A DNA stretch of 64,000 bases from Collinsella sp. AF33-16 (GCF_003475325.1 NZ_QRQC01000011.1:26655-90654), one strand, 5' to 3'; positions 39,859-49,710 are shown, numbered from the stretch's first letter. Notes: a model not told the origin generated them from the sequence alone. A program made the numbers and translations.

Positions 39859-40576
39859 GGGGAAGGTCCTCTCCCTCGGCCATGCGGCCAAGCAGAATCG
39901 CGGTTACGGGACGCAGGTCCTCGGGCACCGTCACCTTAAGGTTATCGCGCGGGCTCTGGACACAGCGGACGCGCCCGCCCATGCGCTCGACCAGCGATGA
40001 ATCGTCGGTACCGATAAAGCCCTCGACGATAGCTGCGGTGTGGGCGCGCTTCATGGCGTCGACGCTAAAGATCTGCGGCGTCTGTGCAGCCCAATAGAGC
40101 TCGCGCGGCGGCGTCTCAACGATATTATCGCCGTCGACGATTTTGAGCGTGTCGATCGCGGGCTGACCGCACACGACACCGTCGAGCGAGCGGTCGCCCA
40201 CAAGCACGTCGATAGCGTGATCGATGGCCTCGGTGGTAATGAGCGGACGAGCGCCGTCGTGAATGGCGACATATTCGAAACCCGCCGGAACCGCATGCAC
40301 GCCGGCGCGGGTGGAATCCTGACGGGTATCGCCGGCATCGGCAAAGCTGATGGGCGTGTCATAGTCAAACGGGTCGATGGCCAGGCGGCGCATCTCGGCA
40401 CGGCGCTCGGCAGGGCAAACCACGACGATGTGGCCGACCTTGTCGCTACGATCGAACGCGCGGATGGACCAGCTCATGAGCGGACGGCCCGCCACGTTAA
40501 CGAGCTGCTTGCCGCCGGGATTTCCAAAGCGCTGGCCGCTGCCGCCGGCAACGACCACGGCGCATACGGGCGCCAT
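39848..40576 (-). CDS. ispD: 2-C-methyl-D-erythritol 4-phosphate cytidylyltransferase
   Basis: 242-residue enzyme of the MEP pathway; couples CTP to methylerythritol phosphate. The N-terminal loop AVVVAGGSGQRFGNPGGKQLV binds CTP. HDGARPLITTEAID and WAAQTPQIFS are conserved, and DDSSLVERMG lies near the end. It starts on the last base of the disA reading (TAATG overlap) and ends inside ispF. Confidence 0.96.
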   Translation of the reverse strand: MAPVCAVVVAGGSGQRFGNPGGKQLVNVAGRPLMSWSIRAFDRSDKVGHIVVVCPAERRAEMRRLAIDPFDYDTPISFADAGDTRQDSTRAGVHAVPAGFEYVAIHDGARPLITTEAIDHAIDVLVGDRSLDGVVCGQPAIDTLKIVDGDNIVETPPRELYWAAQTPQIFSVDAMKRAHTAAIVEGFIGTDDSSLVERMGGRVRCVQSPRDNLKVTVPEDLRPVTAILLGRMAEGEDLPHVQ

Positions 40577-41643
40577 TATGCGTTCCCCTGTTTGGTGCCC
40601 TTCATGCGGTACAGGGAGTCCGCAAGAATGGCAGGGTTGTTAACGCCAAAGTCGCCCAGGCGCTCCGGATCCTCGCTGATGTCGTCCATGAGCTCCTGCA
40701 GCGAGCCGTACTCGTCGACGATCTTCTCGGCCACGCCGTCGCGCACGACGGACACGCGCGAAAGCGTGCGCAGGCCCAGCGGCGTCATGACGGAGTCCTC
40801 GTCCAGGTCGTCATAGCCCAGAACCGCCGCCACGTGTTGCGGGTCGGACAGATCCTTAGGCGTCATGCGAGCGAGCTCAGCGCGGATCTTCTCGGCGTTG
40901 GCCTCAGAGGAATCGCTCGCGTAGTCGCGAATCATCAGGTCGTACTCGGTATCCATACTGGAGCCGGCGAGCTGCTCGAGCTGCATCTGCACGAGTTTGC
41001 CCTGGTTGCCCAGCTTGACGATGCAATCCTTAAGCTCGGTCTTTGCCTGCTGCATGATCTCGAAGCTCGAGAAAATACCGGTGATGTCGGCGAGCGTAAC
41101 GTAGTCGTCGAGCTCGAGGGCCGTCAGGCGCAACAGGGAGCGATCGAGCGACTGACGGGTAGTCTGGAGCGTGGCGACGAGCTGGTTGACCGAGCTCATG
41201 ATGGTGGTGACGGGCTGGATCTCGTAGCTCTTGCCGTGAACGTACACGTTAACGACGGCACGACGGGCCGAGACCGAGATCACGATGGCATCGGTGAGCA
41301 CCGACATGCGAGCGGCGGTGCGGTGACGCATGCCCGTCTCGCTCGTGGCAAGCGAGGGATCGGGATTGAGGTGGAAGTTGGCGCGCAGGATCTGGGTGAG
41401 GTCGCCGTCGATGACGATGGCACCGTCCATCTTGGAGAGCTCGAACAGACGGTTCGAGGTGAACGAAATGTTGAGCGGGAAGCCGTCGTTACCGGCAGCG
41501 AGCACGTTTTCGGTGTCACCGACGCAGATAAGGGCACCCAGGTGCCCGGCGATGATCATGTCGAGGGCGGTGCGGATCGGCTGACCAGGTGCCGTCAGGC
41601 GAATAGCCTGTTCCATACGCTTTTGCAGCTCGTTCTTATCCAA
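40576..41643 (-). CDS. disA: DNA integrity scanning diadenylate cyclase DisA
   Basis: 355 residues; makes the second messenger c-di-AMP from two ATP and is silenced by stalled DNA structures. The DAC domain (about 1-150) has DGAIVIDGDL (73-75 DGA) and GMRHRTAARMS (RHR at 106-108), the two catalytic motifs. The linker and the C-terminal helix-hairpin-helix DNA-binding domain follow (LGLRTLSRVS...VDEYGSLQELM). The length matches the family (about 350-360). The start codon is TTG, preceded by GGGAG. It is first in a group with ispD, ispF and cysS. Confidence 0.95.
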   Translation of the reverse strand: MDKNELQKRMEQAIRLTAPGQPIRTALDMIIAGHLGALICVGDTENVLAAGNDGFPLNISFTSNRLFELSKMDGAIVIDGDLTQILRANFHLNPDPSLATSETGMRHRTAARMSVLTDAIVISVSARRAVVNVYVHGKSYEIQPVTTIMSSVNQLVATLQTTRQSLDRSLLRLTALELDDYVTLADITGIFSSFEIMQQAKTELKDCIVKLGNQGKLVQMQLEQLAGSSMDTEYDLMIRDYASDSSEANAEKIRAELARMTPKDLSDPQHVAAVLGYDDLDEDSVMTPLGLRTLSRVSVVRDGVAEKIVDEYGSLQELMDDISEDPERLGDFGVNNPAILADSLYRMKGTKQGNA

Positions 41644-41852
41644 GGCATCGCTCCCATCGTATACGCTCCATAAACGCTAAATAGTTTCTCACGGTTTGTC
41701 CCTGCGGCGCTTGCGAAATACGATGCTTACAGAATGAGCGAACACAGCTGAGAGCCCAGCCCAAATCAGCTGTTCATGTGGTAGCATCGGGATTCGCATA
41801 AATGAGGGAGTAGTCGCGTAATCGGGCTCGCCCGCAGAGAGGGAGCCAAACC
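41644..41852. other. Divergent region between disA and mntP
   Basis: 209 bases that must hold promoters for both genes. A GAGGGAGTAG segment at 41805-41813 recalls the 5' end of the manganese riboswitch yybP-ykoY, but its second conserved half was not found before the mntP start. Confidence 0.4.
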
Positions 41853-42431
41853 ATGGGACTCGCCGAGCTCGTATTGCTCGCCATCGGCCTTTCGATGGAC
41901 GCCTTTGCCGTTTCCATCTGCAAGGGCCTTGGCATGAAAAAGATCAACCTTAAAGTCGCCGTGGTGCTCGGCCTGTTCTTTGGCGGGTTTCAGGCCGGCA
42001 TGCCCGTAATCGGATGGGCGCTTGGCAGCCAGTTTATGGGCATCATCGGCCCCATCGACCACTGGATCGCCTTTATCCTGCTCGCCTTCATCGGCGGCAA
42101 AATGCTGTGGGAGGCCTTTACCGAGGACGAGGATGAAGGCGACGGCAAGGATGCCGAAAAGATTGACCTGGTCGAGTACCTGATCCTCGCTATCGCCACC
42201 TCAATCGACGCCCTAGCCGTGGGCATCTCATTTGCCGCGCTCTCGGTCGACATCGTGCCCGCTGTATCGCTTATAGGCATCACAACGTTTATCTTCTCCG
42301 TCGCCGGCGTGGCGATTGGCCACACCTTTGGTGCGCGCTACGAAAAGCCTGCCACCATCGTGGGCGGCATCGTGCTTATCCTCATCGGGCTTAAAATCCT
42401 GCTTGAACATCTGGGGATTTTGGCGCTGTAA
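41853..42431 (+). CDS. mntP: Manganese efflux pump MntP
   Basis: 192-residue inner-membrane exporter with six hydrophobic helices. Start MGLAELVLLAIGLSMDAFAVSICKG and the second half EYLILAIATSIDALAVGISFA show the paired D-A-(F/L)-A-V motifs of this inverted-repeat fold. The GHTFGARYEKPATIVGGIVLI loop is conserved. A charged loop (EDEDEGDGKDAEKID, about 91-105) joins the halves. It should protect against excess Mn(II). A GAGGGAG lies upstream of the ATG. Confidence 0.94.
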   Translation: MGLAELVLLAIGLSMDAFAVSICKGLGMKKINLKVAVVLGLFFGGFQAGMPVIGWALGSQFMGIIGPIDHWIAFILLAFIGGKMLWEAFTEDEDEGDGKDAEKIDLVEYLILAIATSIDALAVGISFAALSVDIVPAVSLIGITTFIFSVAGVAIGHTFGARYEKPATIVGGIVLILIGLKILLEHLGILAL

Positions 42432-42459
42432 AACACCCTTCAAAACTAAACGTCCGTGC

Positions 42460-42494
42460 AAGGCCTCATGCAGAGTTTTGCATGAGGCCTTTTC
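42460..42494 (+). terminator. mntP terminator
   Basis: 13 bp stem AAGGCCTCATGCA/TGCATGAGGCCTT with TTTT after it, 30 bases beyond the mntP stop. Its loop and 3' arm carry a near copy of the hipB operator half-site. Confidence 0.85.
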
Positions 42495-42538
42495 GTGCAG
42501 ACTTTTGCATGTCATACTGATATGCAAAAGTCTGCACG
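42494..42538. promoter_or_regulatory. hipBA operator palindrome
   Basis: Perfect 17 bp inverted repeat (42494-42510 and 42522-42538; half-site CGTGCAGACTTTTGCAT) with an 11-base spacer, ending 13 bases before the hipB start. This is the expected autoregulatory site for the HipB dimer. A third, near-identical half-site (GCAGAGTTTTGCATG) sits 26 bases upstream in the mntP terminator. Confidence 0.8.
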
Positions 42539-42551
42539 TTAGGAGATCGCC

Positions 42552-43022
42552 GTGGATACCCTTCCCATCACCACACCGCGCCAAGCTGGCATCTACGTGC
42601 GCCAGGCACGCGAGTCGCAGGGAATCACCCGTGCGGCCCTCGCTAAAAAAGCCGGTGTTTCGGAGCGCCTGCTCGCATCGCTCGAGCTGGGCGACGCTAC
42701 GGGTATTCGGCTCGATAAGTTGCTGATGATTTTCAATGCTCTTGGACTGGCACTCGCCGCTCAAGGGGATATCGGCGAAGCGAAAAACGAGCGACCAGTC
42801 GACGCCCCGCATGCCAATCCGCTGCCTCGCAGCATCCCTAGGCGCCATCACGCTCAACGTCCTCATCATCGCAACCGTCGTAGTACCGCCATTCCGGCTC
42901 TTGCAGATGTCCCCTTTACATCCGCACTCTACGACGAGGTCTTCGCCGATTTCGCCATGTCCAATCTCGGAGTCTCGATTGCCGCAAACGCATCTAGCCA
43001 AACCAAGCCCGAAGGGAAATAG
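42552..43022 (+). CDS. hipB: HipB-like antitoxin, XRE helix-turn-helix
   Basis: 156-residue DNA-binding antitoxin. The HTH (about 10-65) reads IYVRQARESQGITRAALAKKAGVSERLLASLELGDATGI, followed by LDKLLMIFNALGLAL. E. coli HipB is 88 residues; this one has about 75 more, Arg/Pro/His-rich then a helical tail ending SLYDEVFADFAMSN-like. Start is GTG 42552 with AGGAGATC. It lies 3 bases from hipA and behind a perfect palindrome, so it should repress itself. Confidence 0.85.
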   Translation: MDTLPITTPRQAGIYVRQARESQGITRAALAKKAGVSERLLASLELGDATGIRLDKLLMIFNALGLALAAQGDIGEAKNERPVDAPHANPLPRSIPRRHHAQRPHHRNRRSTAIPALADVPFTSALYDEVFADFAMSNLGVSIAANASSQTKPEGK

Positions 43023-43025
43023 CCA

Positions 43026-44330
43026 ATGGCCAGAACATCACTTCGGACCATTATTTGCGGCGTGCCTGCGGGAACGCTCACGCAAGATGAGAACGGTCTT
43101 ATCAGCTTTACCTACGATCATGACTATGACGGGCCAGCCCTATCGACCAACATACCCGTATCGAATCGCACATACGGACAACAGGTCATGAATCCGTACC
43201 TGTTTGGCCTTCTACCCGACAGCGAAGACCAACGAAAAGCGATTGCCGCCGAATTCGACGTTAGGCCCAACAATCCCGTTGCGTTGCTCAGCCATATCGG
43301 ACTCGACTGTCCGGGCGGCGTGCAGTTTTGTGCCGAAGAAGATGCCGACGCCGTCCTGCATCGCGTTGGCGAATACCGCCCTATAGACGACCACGAAATT
43401 GCTCTCCGTCTCAAGTCGATCAGAGATGACCGCGATGCATCGTGGATGGGTCTAGATGAAAGTTGGTCACTTGGAGGCAACCAGGGCAAGTTCGCGCTCG
43501 CGTTCATAAACGGCCGCTGGTGCGAATGCATGGGCTCCTCGCCCACGACGCATATTTTAAAAAATGGCGTTATCGGATTTAAACTCGAGGCTCTCAATGA
43601 GTTTGTCTGCATGAAAAGCGCCCAGCGCGCCGGTATCGCAACGGCAAACGTCGAATATCGAATGTTTGAGGACGAACCTGCCCTCATTGTTGAGCGCTAT
43701 GACCGCGTGAAAGTCAAAGACGGAACGATCAGGCGTCTACATCAAGAAGACCTCTGTCAGGCACTTGGGGTGATGCCCGCCCAAAAGTACACGGCAGACG
43801 GCGGCCCGACCACACGCGATATTCAGGAGCTCCTCGTAAATACGAGCCACCATCAACTTAACCTGTATCTGTTTACGCAGATACTGTTCTTCAACGCCAT
43901 TATCGGCGCACCGGATGCGCACGCGAAAAACTATTCCCTGCTCCTTGGAAACGACGGCGCAGCCATGATGGCTCGTATGTACGATGTCGCGTCGGGTTTG
44001 GCGTATGAGCGCATGCGCCGCCGGGCGCGCCTCGCCATGAGCGTTGGCGGCGAAAATCGTGTGGGGCGCATCGGTCCAGGCGCTATCCGCCGATACCACG
44101 GTATGGGCGACCCCGCGCTGGAGGCGGCGCTTACCGATGCCGGGCTATCCGAGAAGTTTTGCTTTGCAACCATGATGGACCTCGCCCACGAGGTACCCAT
44201 TTGCATGGAAGAGGTCATGGACGAATACGCCGACCTGCCCGGCATGGCGGACCTGCGCGAGCATATGCTCGGCCCCGTCCGCGAAAACTGCCAGCGCACC
44301 CTCGACCTCATCAAGGCGGATATGGGCTAG
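43026..44330 (+). CDS. hipA: HipA-like serine/threonine kinase toxin
   Basis: 434-residue kinase toxin. HipA of E. coli phosphorylates glutamyl-tRNA synthetase and induces persistence. Visible motifs are the ATP loop SLGGNQGK (148-155), the catalytic and Mg region GAPDAHAKNYSLLL (D297, K301, N302), and MYDVASGLAY (D320) for the second metal site. The N-terminal region (LSTNIPVSNRTYGQQVMNPYLFGLLPDSEDQR) matches HipA_N. All kinase residues look intact, so the toxin should be active. It is downstream of hipB by 3 bases. Confidence 0.92.
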   Translation: MARTSLRTIICGVPAGTLTQDENGLISFTYDHDYDGPALSTNIPVSNRTYGQQVMNPYLFGLLPDSEDQRKAIAAEFDVRPNNPVALLSHIGLDCPGGVQFCAEEDADAVLHRVGEYRPIDDHEIALRLKSIRDDRDASWMGLDESWSLGGNQGKFALAFINGRWCECMGSSPTTHILKNGVIGFKLEALNEFVCMKSAQRAGIATANVEYRMFEDEPALIVERYDRVKVKDGTIRRLHQEDLCQALGVMPAQKYTADGGPTTRDIQELLVNTSHHQLNLYLFTQILFFNAIIGAPDAHAKNYSLLLGNDGAAMMARMYDVASGLAYERMRRRARLAMSVGGENRVGRIGPGAIRRYHGMGDPALEAALTDAGLSEKFCFATMMDLAHEVPICMEEVMDEYADLPGMADLREHMLGPVRENCQRTLDLIKADMG

Positions 44331-44361
44331 ACGCCAATCAATTTCCCATTTCTTAAAAGAA

Positions 44362-44402
44362 GAGAGGGGGCACCCGTCGCAAAAGCTCGGATGCCCCCTC
44401 TC
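44362..44402. terminator. Shared terminator between hipA and pepD
   Basis: Stem GAGAGGGGGC/GCCCCCTCTC of 10 bp between two convergent genes. It has A-rich sequence upstream on the plus strand (T-rich on minus), so it mainly suits pepD but can serve both. Confidence 0.75.
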
Positions 44403-44457
44403 GTAATGTCATTTGCAATCCGCTAGCACGTAGCTCAGACTGCTGCTAGCGCAATCT

Positions 44458-45915
44458 TTACGCAGCGAGGCGCTTGAGAACGTCGATGAGCAGCTCATAG
44501 AAGCGCTCGGCAGAAGCGAGCTCCATGCTCTCGTCCGGGGTGTGGACATCGGAGAGCGTCGGGCCCACGGCGATGGCGTCCAGGCCGTGCAGGGCCTCGG
44601 CAAACAGGCCGCACTCAAGGCCGGCATGGATGGACTCGATGCGCAGCTCGGAGCCAAAGAGCTCGCGATAGCTCTCGACAAAGACGTCGCGGACCGGCGA
44701 ATGCTCGGCATAGCTCCAACCGGGATACTCGAACTCAAACTTGGCGTCGAAGCCCAAGACATCGGCCAGCGTCTGCAGGCGGTCCTTGAACTCGTTCTGC
44801 AGCGAGGTGATCGAGGAGCGCGGGGACAGCATGATCTTGACCTGGTCGTCAGAGGTGGCAACCACACCGATGTTGGAGGAAACCTCGACGGAGCCGTCGG
44901 TGGCGACGTTGCGGCGGATCACGCCGTTAGGGGCAAGACGCAGGGCGCGGATGAGGGCAAGCGCAGACTTCTGGTCCATGGCCTCGACCTCGGTGTCGTC
45001 GGCAATCTCGACGGTGCAGGTAAAGCCGGGGTCGAAGACCTCGAGCTCGGCGGTGACGTCGGCGATGATGCCCTTTGCGATCTGGGCCGCGGCCTCGGCG
45101 GCAGCGTGGTCGGCGTAGACCAGCTCGGCCTTGCACTCACGGTTGATGGCGTTGTCCTTGGTGCCACCGTTAAAGCTAACGATGGCGGGCTCGCCGGCAA
45201 CCATCAGGCGGTCGATGATGCGGGCCATGATGAGGTTGCCGTTGCCGCGCTCCAGGTGGATATCACTGCCGGAGTGACCGCCCAGCAGGCCGGAGATGTC
45301 AAGCGTGAGGGTGCTACCGGTCTTATGCTCGCGCGCGATCGGGCAGGTGTAGGTAACGACGACGCCGCCGGCGCAGCTGACGGTGGCAACGCCCTCTTCC
45401 TCGGAGTCAAGGTTAATCATGGTGCGGGCGCTAATCTGGGACTTGTCGAGCGTCTCGGCGCCGACCAGGCCAGTCTCCTCGTCGGTGGTGAATACGCACT
45501 CGAGGGCCGGATGAGCAATCGAATCGTCGTTGAGCACGGTAAGCATAAGCGCGACGGCGATACCGTTGTCGGCGCCCAGGGTGGTGCCGTTAGCGGTGAG
45601 GACGCCGTCCTTGACGACCAGGTCGATACCATCGGTCGTAAAGTCGTGCTCAACGGAGCCCAGCTTGTCGCACACCATGTCGATATGGCCCTGCAGCATC
45701 ACGGTCGGGGCATTCTCGGCACCGGCAGATGCGGACTTGCGAATGATGACGTTGTAGACCTCGTCCTGGTACACATCGAGGCCGCGCTCCTTGGCAAACG
45801 CAACCAAGAAATCGCTGATGCCCTTCTCGTTGCCAGACCCGCGGGGAATCGCGCTGACCTCCTCAAAGAAATGGAACAGCTGGGCGGGCTCGTAGCCGGT
45901 GATCTTGTAGTCCAT
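44458..45915 (-). CDS. pepD: Aminoacyl-histidine dipeptidase, PepD type (M20 family)
   Basis: 485-residue zinc dipeptidase with broad Xaa-His and small dipeptide specificity. Metal and catalytic motifs are VMLQGHIDMVCD (H and D), LGADNGIAVAL, CVFTTDEETGLVGAETL and LDSEEEG, with a C-terminal IHAGLECGLF. Length matches PepD (about 485). ATG 45915 has AAGGAGG just upstream; the longer frame adds an unrelated extension. It is a single gene facing hipA. Confidence 0.95.
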   Translation of the reverse strand: MDYKITGYEPAQLFHFFEEVSAIPRGSGNEKGISDFLVAFAKERGLDVYQDEVYNVIIRKSASAGAENAPTVMLQGHIDMVCDKLGSVEHDFTTDGIDLVVKDGVLTANGTTLGADNGIAVALMLTVLNDDSIAHPALECVFTTDEETGLVGAETLDKSQISARTMINLDSEEEGVATVSCAGGVVVTYTCPIAREHKTGSTLTLDISGLLGGHSGSDIHLERGNGNLIMARIIDRLMVAGEPAIVSFNGGTKDNAINRECKAELVYADHAAAEAAAQIAKGIIADVTAELEVFDPGFTCTVEIADDTEVEAMDQKSALALIRALRLAPNGVIRRNVATDGSVEVSSNIGVVATSDDQVKIMLSPRSSITSLQNEFKDRLQTLADVLGFDAKFEFEYPGWSYAEHSPVRDVFVESYRELFGSELRIESIHAGLECGLFAEALHGLDAIAVGPTLSDVHTPDESMELASAERFYELLIDVLKRLAA

Positions 45916-46189
45916 GGTGCCTCCTTGGCGCAACTGGTTAGACAATAAGACATGCGACTTGTATATTCCCAGACTTCGTTTGCATAAACCAGTCGAAAAC
46001 GCCGAGCGTTCTCGCATCATCGGCTAACGGTGGGGAGACGCCACTTTATTAAGGTAAAGCAGGTTAGACGGGCCGCGCCGAAGGAACGTTGGACCCTTCA
46101 ACCAACCTCAACGCTTGATCAACGTTTATGCATACGCCATTGATATGTTTAATGAGATCTACTTTGAACGAAGGGGGCTTTCCAACAGA
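45916..46189. other. Intergenic region between pepD start and clpC terminator
   Basis: About 270 bases with the pepD promoter region and no credible gene. Short direct repeats of CAACGTT-like sequence occur around 46088-46125. No named element is recognised. Confidence 0.35.
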
Positions 46190-46217
46190 AAAAGGGCGCT
46201 CCTTTGGAACGCCCTCG
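46190..46217 (-). terminator. Terminator after clpC
   Basis: Stem AGGGCG(TTCC)/(GGAG)CGCCCT with TTTTTC on the minus strand, 24 bases past the clpC stop. Confidence 0.85.
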
Positions 46218-46240
46218 TGGACACAAGGTTTTGTTACGCC

Positions 46241-48883
46241 CTACAGCGCGCCGGAACCGGCTTGCATCATGCCGCCGGGGCCCGAGGTCACGCCGCCGCT
46301 CACGGGCGCGGCGCTGCCAGTGTGCGGTGCCGCCGGGGTGGTATCGCCACCGAGCGTACCTGCCGGACGCGGTGCCGGAATCTCGCCCGTGCCGTGGCTA
46401 AAGACAAACTTGCCATCGGCCACGTCGCACAGGACGGTATCGCCCTCGCCCCACTCGCCGGCCAGAAGTTCCTCGGACAGCGGGTCCTCGATGAGCTTTT
46501 GAATAGCACGGCGCAGCGGACGCGCACCGTTGGTGAGGTCGGTGCCCTCGGCCACGATCTTGTCATAGGCCGCATCGGTGAGCTTGATGTTCATGCCGTT
46601 GGCAATCAGACGCTGGCGCAGGTCGTCCACCAGCAGGTGCGCGATCTTGGTGAGATTCTCGCCCGAGAGCTTCTGGAACACCACGATGTCGTCGATACGG
46701 TTGAGCAGCTCGGGGCGGAACAGGCGCTTGAGCTCGCCCATCGCGCGACCACGGATCTCACTCGACGTGAGACCCTGCTCGCCGGTGGTGCCAAAGCCCA
46801 CGCTCGCATCCTGCGCAATCTCGCGGGCGCCCACATTGGACGTCATGATGATCACAGTGTTGCGGAAGTCGACCGTCTTGCCCTGGCTATCGGTCAGACG
46901 ACCCTCTTCCAGCACCTGCAGCAGAATGTTGAAGATATCGGGGTGCGCCTTCTCGATCTCGTCGAACAGCACGACCGAGTACGGGTGGCGACGAACGGCC
47001 TTGGTGAGCTGGCCGCCCTCGTCGTGACCGACGTAACCCGGAGGGCTACCGATGAGCTTGGAGACCTCGAACTCGCTACCGAACTCGGACATGTCGAAGC
47101 TGATGAGCGCGTCCTTGCTGCCAAAGAGGTACTCGGCGAGCGTCTTGGCGAGCTCGGTCTTGCCCGTGCCGGTGGGACCCAGGAAGATAAAGCTGCCGCC
47201 GGGGCGACGCGGATCCTTGAGCGGCGAGCGGCTGCGGCGCACGGCCTTGGCAACTGCCTCGACAGCCTCATCCTGACCGATAATGCGGGTCTTGAGCACG
47301 CTTTCGGCCTGCAGCAGGCGACGGCTCTCGCTCTCGGTAAGCGAGGACACCGGCACGCCCGAGGTCACGGACACGATATCGGCGATCTGGGAGACATCGA
47401 TGGTGAGCGGGTTGGCGTCGAGCTCGGCCGTCCAGGCAGCCTTGGCCTCGGCGAGCTCAATCTCGGCAGCCTTCTGCTGCTCGGTGATCTCGGCAGCCTT
47501 GTTCATGTCGTCGCTCTCGGTGGCCTCCTGCGCGGCGGCCTTGAGCTCCTCTATGCGATGCTCGGCCTCGCGCACCGGCTCGGGCGCGCGGTTAGCGGCG
47601 ATGCGGGCGCGGGCACCGGCCTCGTCAATGAGGTCGATGGCCTTATCGGGCAGGAAGCGATCCTGGATGTAGCGGTTGGAAAGGTTCGCGGCGGCCTCGA
47701 TAGCACCCTGCGTATAGCGCACATGGTGGTGCTCCTCGTAGCGCGGCTTGAGCGCGGTCAGGATCTTGACCGTGTCCTCGACGCTCGGCTCCTCGACATC
47801 GATGGTCTGGAAGCGACGCTCGAAGGCCGGGTCCTTGGTGAGATACTTGCGGAATTCCTCGGCCGTGGTGGCGCCGATAATCTGGAAGGCACCGCGCGCG
47901 AGCACGGGCTTGAGCATGGAGCTCGCGTCGATGGAGCCCTCGGCAGAACCGGCACCGATGATGGTGTGCATCTCATCGATAAACAAGATGACGTCGTCGG
48001 CCTCGGTTGCCTCCTGGATCACGTTCTTGAGGCGCTCCTCGAACTCACCGCGATACTTGGCGCCCGCAACGAGACCCGGCAGGTCGAGCGTCCAGATATT
48101 CTGGTTCATGAGGTTCTCGGGCACGTTGCCGGCAGCAATCTGTTGCGCCAGTCCCTCGACGATGGCCGTTTTGCCCACGCCGGGATCGCCCAGGATAAGA
48201 GGATTGTTCTTGGTGCGGCGCGAAAGGATCTCCATCATACGCTGGACTTCCTTTTCGCGGCCGATCACCGGATCGAGTTCGCCGTCGCGCGCCTTCTGCG
48301 TAAGGTTGGTCGCGAACTGCTTAAGTGTATCGGTGCCGCTCCCCTTTTGCTGGGAGGCATCCGAGCCGCTAAAGAACGGCAGGCCCGTACCGGGACGACC
48401 AGCACCGGCGCCAGCGAGCGGGCGCTTCTTATCCTGGTCCTTGGCGGTGAGTTTCTCGATAGCCTTTTTGATGGAGGCGGACGACACACCCAGGCGCATG
48501 AGGATGTCCATGGCCATGCCGTTGCCCTCTTCGACGATGCCGATCAGCAAGTGCTCGGTCGACACGTAGGTCTGGTTGTTTTCACGCGCCACGCGGAATG
48601 AACGCTCCATCACGCTAATGACGAGCGGCGTAAAGGCGAGCTTGGCCGCCTCGGTCTCCTCACTGGGCTCGGGAACCGTGGTCTGGACCTCTTTAAGAGT
48701 ATCCATGATGTCGTCGTAGGAGATATCGAGCGAACGCAGTGCCTCGGCGGCAATGCCCTCGTCCTCCTTGGCGAGTGCGAGCAGCAGGTGCTCGGTACCC
48801 ACCTTATTTGAGTGAAGATCGAGCGCTTCTTGCTTGGCCATGGACATGACCTTGCGCGCGCGATCGGTAAAACGGTCTAACAT
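46241..48883 (-). CDS. clpC: ATP-dependent Clp protease ATP-binding subunit ClpC
   Basis: 880-residue AAA+ unfoldase that feeds ClpP. Two Clp-N repeats (about 1-150) start [20 protein letters not shown] and include [18 protein letters not shown]. The first AAA module has [16 protein letters not shown] and [20 protein letters not shown] middle coiled coil follows, and the second AAA module has [22 protein letters not shown] and [17 protein letters not shown] Gly/Pro/Ala-rich tail of about 50 residues ends the protein. ATG 48883 has AAGAGGA. It has its own terminator. No CtsR or CIRCE box was recognised. Confidence 0.97.
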   Translation of the reverse strand: MLDRFTDRARKVMSMAKQEALDLHSNKVGTEHLLLALAKEDEGIAAEALRSLDISYDDIMDTLKEVQTTVPEPSEETEAAKLAFTPLVISVMERSFRVARENNQTYVSTEHLLIGIVEEGNGMAMDILMRLGVSSASIKKAIEKLTAKDQDKKRPLAGAGAGRPGTGLPFFSGSDASQQKGSGTDTLKQFATNLTQKARDGELDPVIGREKEVQRMMEILSRRTKNNPLILGDPGVGKTAIVEGLAQQIAAGNVPENLMNQNIWTLDLPGLVAGAKYRGEFEERLKNVIQEATEADDVILFIDEMHTIIGAGSAEGSIDASSMLKPVLARGAFQIIGATTAEEFRKYLTKDPAFERRFQTIDVEEPSVEDTVKILTALKPRYEEHHHVRYTQGAIEAAANLSNRYIQDRFLPDKAIDLIDEAGARARIAANRAPEPVREAEHRIEELKAAAQEATESDDMNKAAEITEQQKAAEIELAEAKAAWTAELDANPLTIDVSQIADIVSVTSGVPVSSLTESESRRLLQAESVLKTRIIGQDEAVEAVAKAVRRSRSPLKDPRRPGGSFIFLGPTGTGKTELAKTLAEYLFGSKDALISFDMSEFGSEFEVSKLIGSPPGYVGHDEGGQLTKAVRRHPYSVVLFDEIEKAHPDIFNILLQVLEEGRLTDSQGKTVDFRNTVIIMTSNVGAREIAQDASVGFGTTGEQGLTSSEIRGRAMGELKRLFRPELLNRIDDIVVFQKLSGENLTKIAHLLVDDLRQRLIANGMNIKLTDAAYDKIVAEGTDLTNGARPLRRAIQKLIEDPLSEELLAGEWGEGDTVLCDVADGKFVFSHGTGEIPAPRPAGTLGGDTTPAAPHTGSAAPVSGGVTSGPGGMMQAGSGAL

Positions 48884-48920
48884 GCTAGTTCCTCTTAGAC
48901 GAGCTAGTTTTTTCAAACGC

Positions 48921-48945
48921 AAAGCGCCGCCCGCGGCAGCGCTTT
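48921..48945 (-). terminator. Hairpin upstream of clpC
   Basis: 10 bp stem AAAGCGCTGC/GCGGCGCTTT separated by CGCGG-like loop, 38 bases before the clpC start. It may terminate transcription from the DUF2798 gene or be part of the clpC leader. Confidence 0.5.
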
Positions 48946-49069
48946 GGTCTCTTTACCCATATGGAGTATATGTTAACCGTTGGGACCTTTCCTGCCCGTA
49001 GCCGCGCGACAACGTCTACAAAAAAGGAATTGCTCGGGTCCGTTTGGCGGTTTGGTTTTGAGCTGCTGT

Positions 49070-49672
49070 CTAGCAGGCGGGCTCGGCGTCCATGCTCTCG
49101 GCAACGTCATTGACGGCATCGGCAACGGGAGCGCCCGGCATGCGCACGAGCTCCATGTGCGGCTCGGCAAAGACCGTGCCCATGGGGAAGGCGCGGCGGA
49201 AGACAAAGCGAGCAACCGGACCGGCCACCAGCAGGTTCCAGGGCAGGGCCATGATAAAGTTGCGCGGAATGTTAACGAGCCACATCATCGGCAGCAGCTG
49301 CAGGTTGGCGAGCGGGCCGCCGGGCATGTGGAACAGGCCCTCGCACGCACCGTAGAGCGACATGATGATGACCATAGGAACGACCATGCAGGAGCTGACG
49401 GCGAGCGTCATGGCAATCGGCGAGCTCTTGCCCGGCGTGACCAGGAATTTAAAGGCGAAACCCTTGGCGAGCGGGCTGGCGACAAACCAGTCGCAGCACA
49501 TGGCAAAAACGTAGGCAACGGGGAAGCCGAGCCACGCGGCGGCAACAACCTCGCCGTTGATGGCCCCATGCTGCAGGGCAACGTTGTAGATGCTCATCCA
49601 GAGCACCATGCAAAAGCACATGATAAAGGTGAACAGCAGGCTCTCTCGTTTGTTGATAGGCATAAAGGGCAT
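49070..49672 (-). CDS. DUF2798 membrane protein
   Basis: 200 residues with about four hydrophobic segments (LLFTFIMCFCMVLWMSIYNV, GEVVAAAWLGFPVAYVFAMC, MTLAVSSCMVVPMVIIMSLYG and an NIPRNFIMALPWNLLVAGPV segment). The tandem organisation (two copies of a roughly 75-residue two-helix unit) matches DUF2798 proteins; their function is not known. The ATG at 49672 follows AAAGGACC. It is upstream of clpC, with a hairpin between. Confidence 0.8.
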   Translation of the reverse strand: MPFMPINKRESLLFTFIMCFCMVLWMSIYNVALQHGAINGEVVAAAWLGFPVAYVFAMCCDWFVASPLAKGFAFKFLVTPGKSSPIAMTLAVSSCMVVPMVIIMSLYGACEGLFHMPGGPLANLQLLPMMWLVNIPRNFIMALPWNLLVAGPVARFVFRRAFPMGTVFAEPHMELVRMPGAPVADAVNDVAESMDAEPAC

Positions 49673-49710
49673 GGTCCTTTCTGTGTTACGCCGCTACGCC
49701 ACGCAACAAA

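Noticed and set aside
41800..41852. Possible manganese riboswitch (yybP-ykoY) before mntP
   Set aside because: Only a GGGAGTAG-like 5' segment is present. The second conserved half and closing stem were not found in the roughly 45 bases before the start codon.
46115..48601. 828-codon plus-strand frame opposite clpC
   Set aside because: ClpC on the minus strand has all AAA+ motifs. The plus frame is a shadow produced by GC-rich codon bias.
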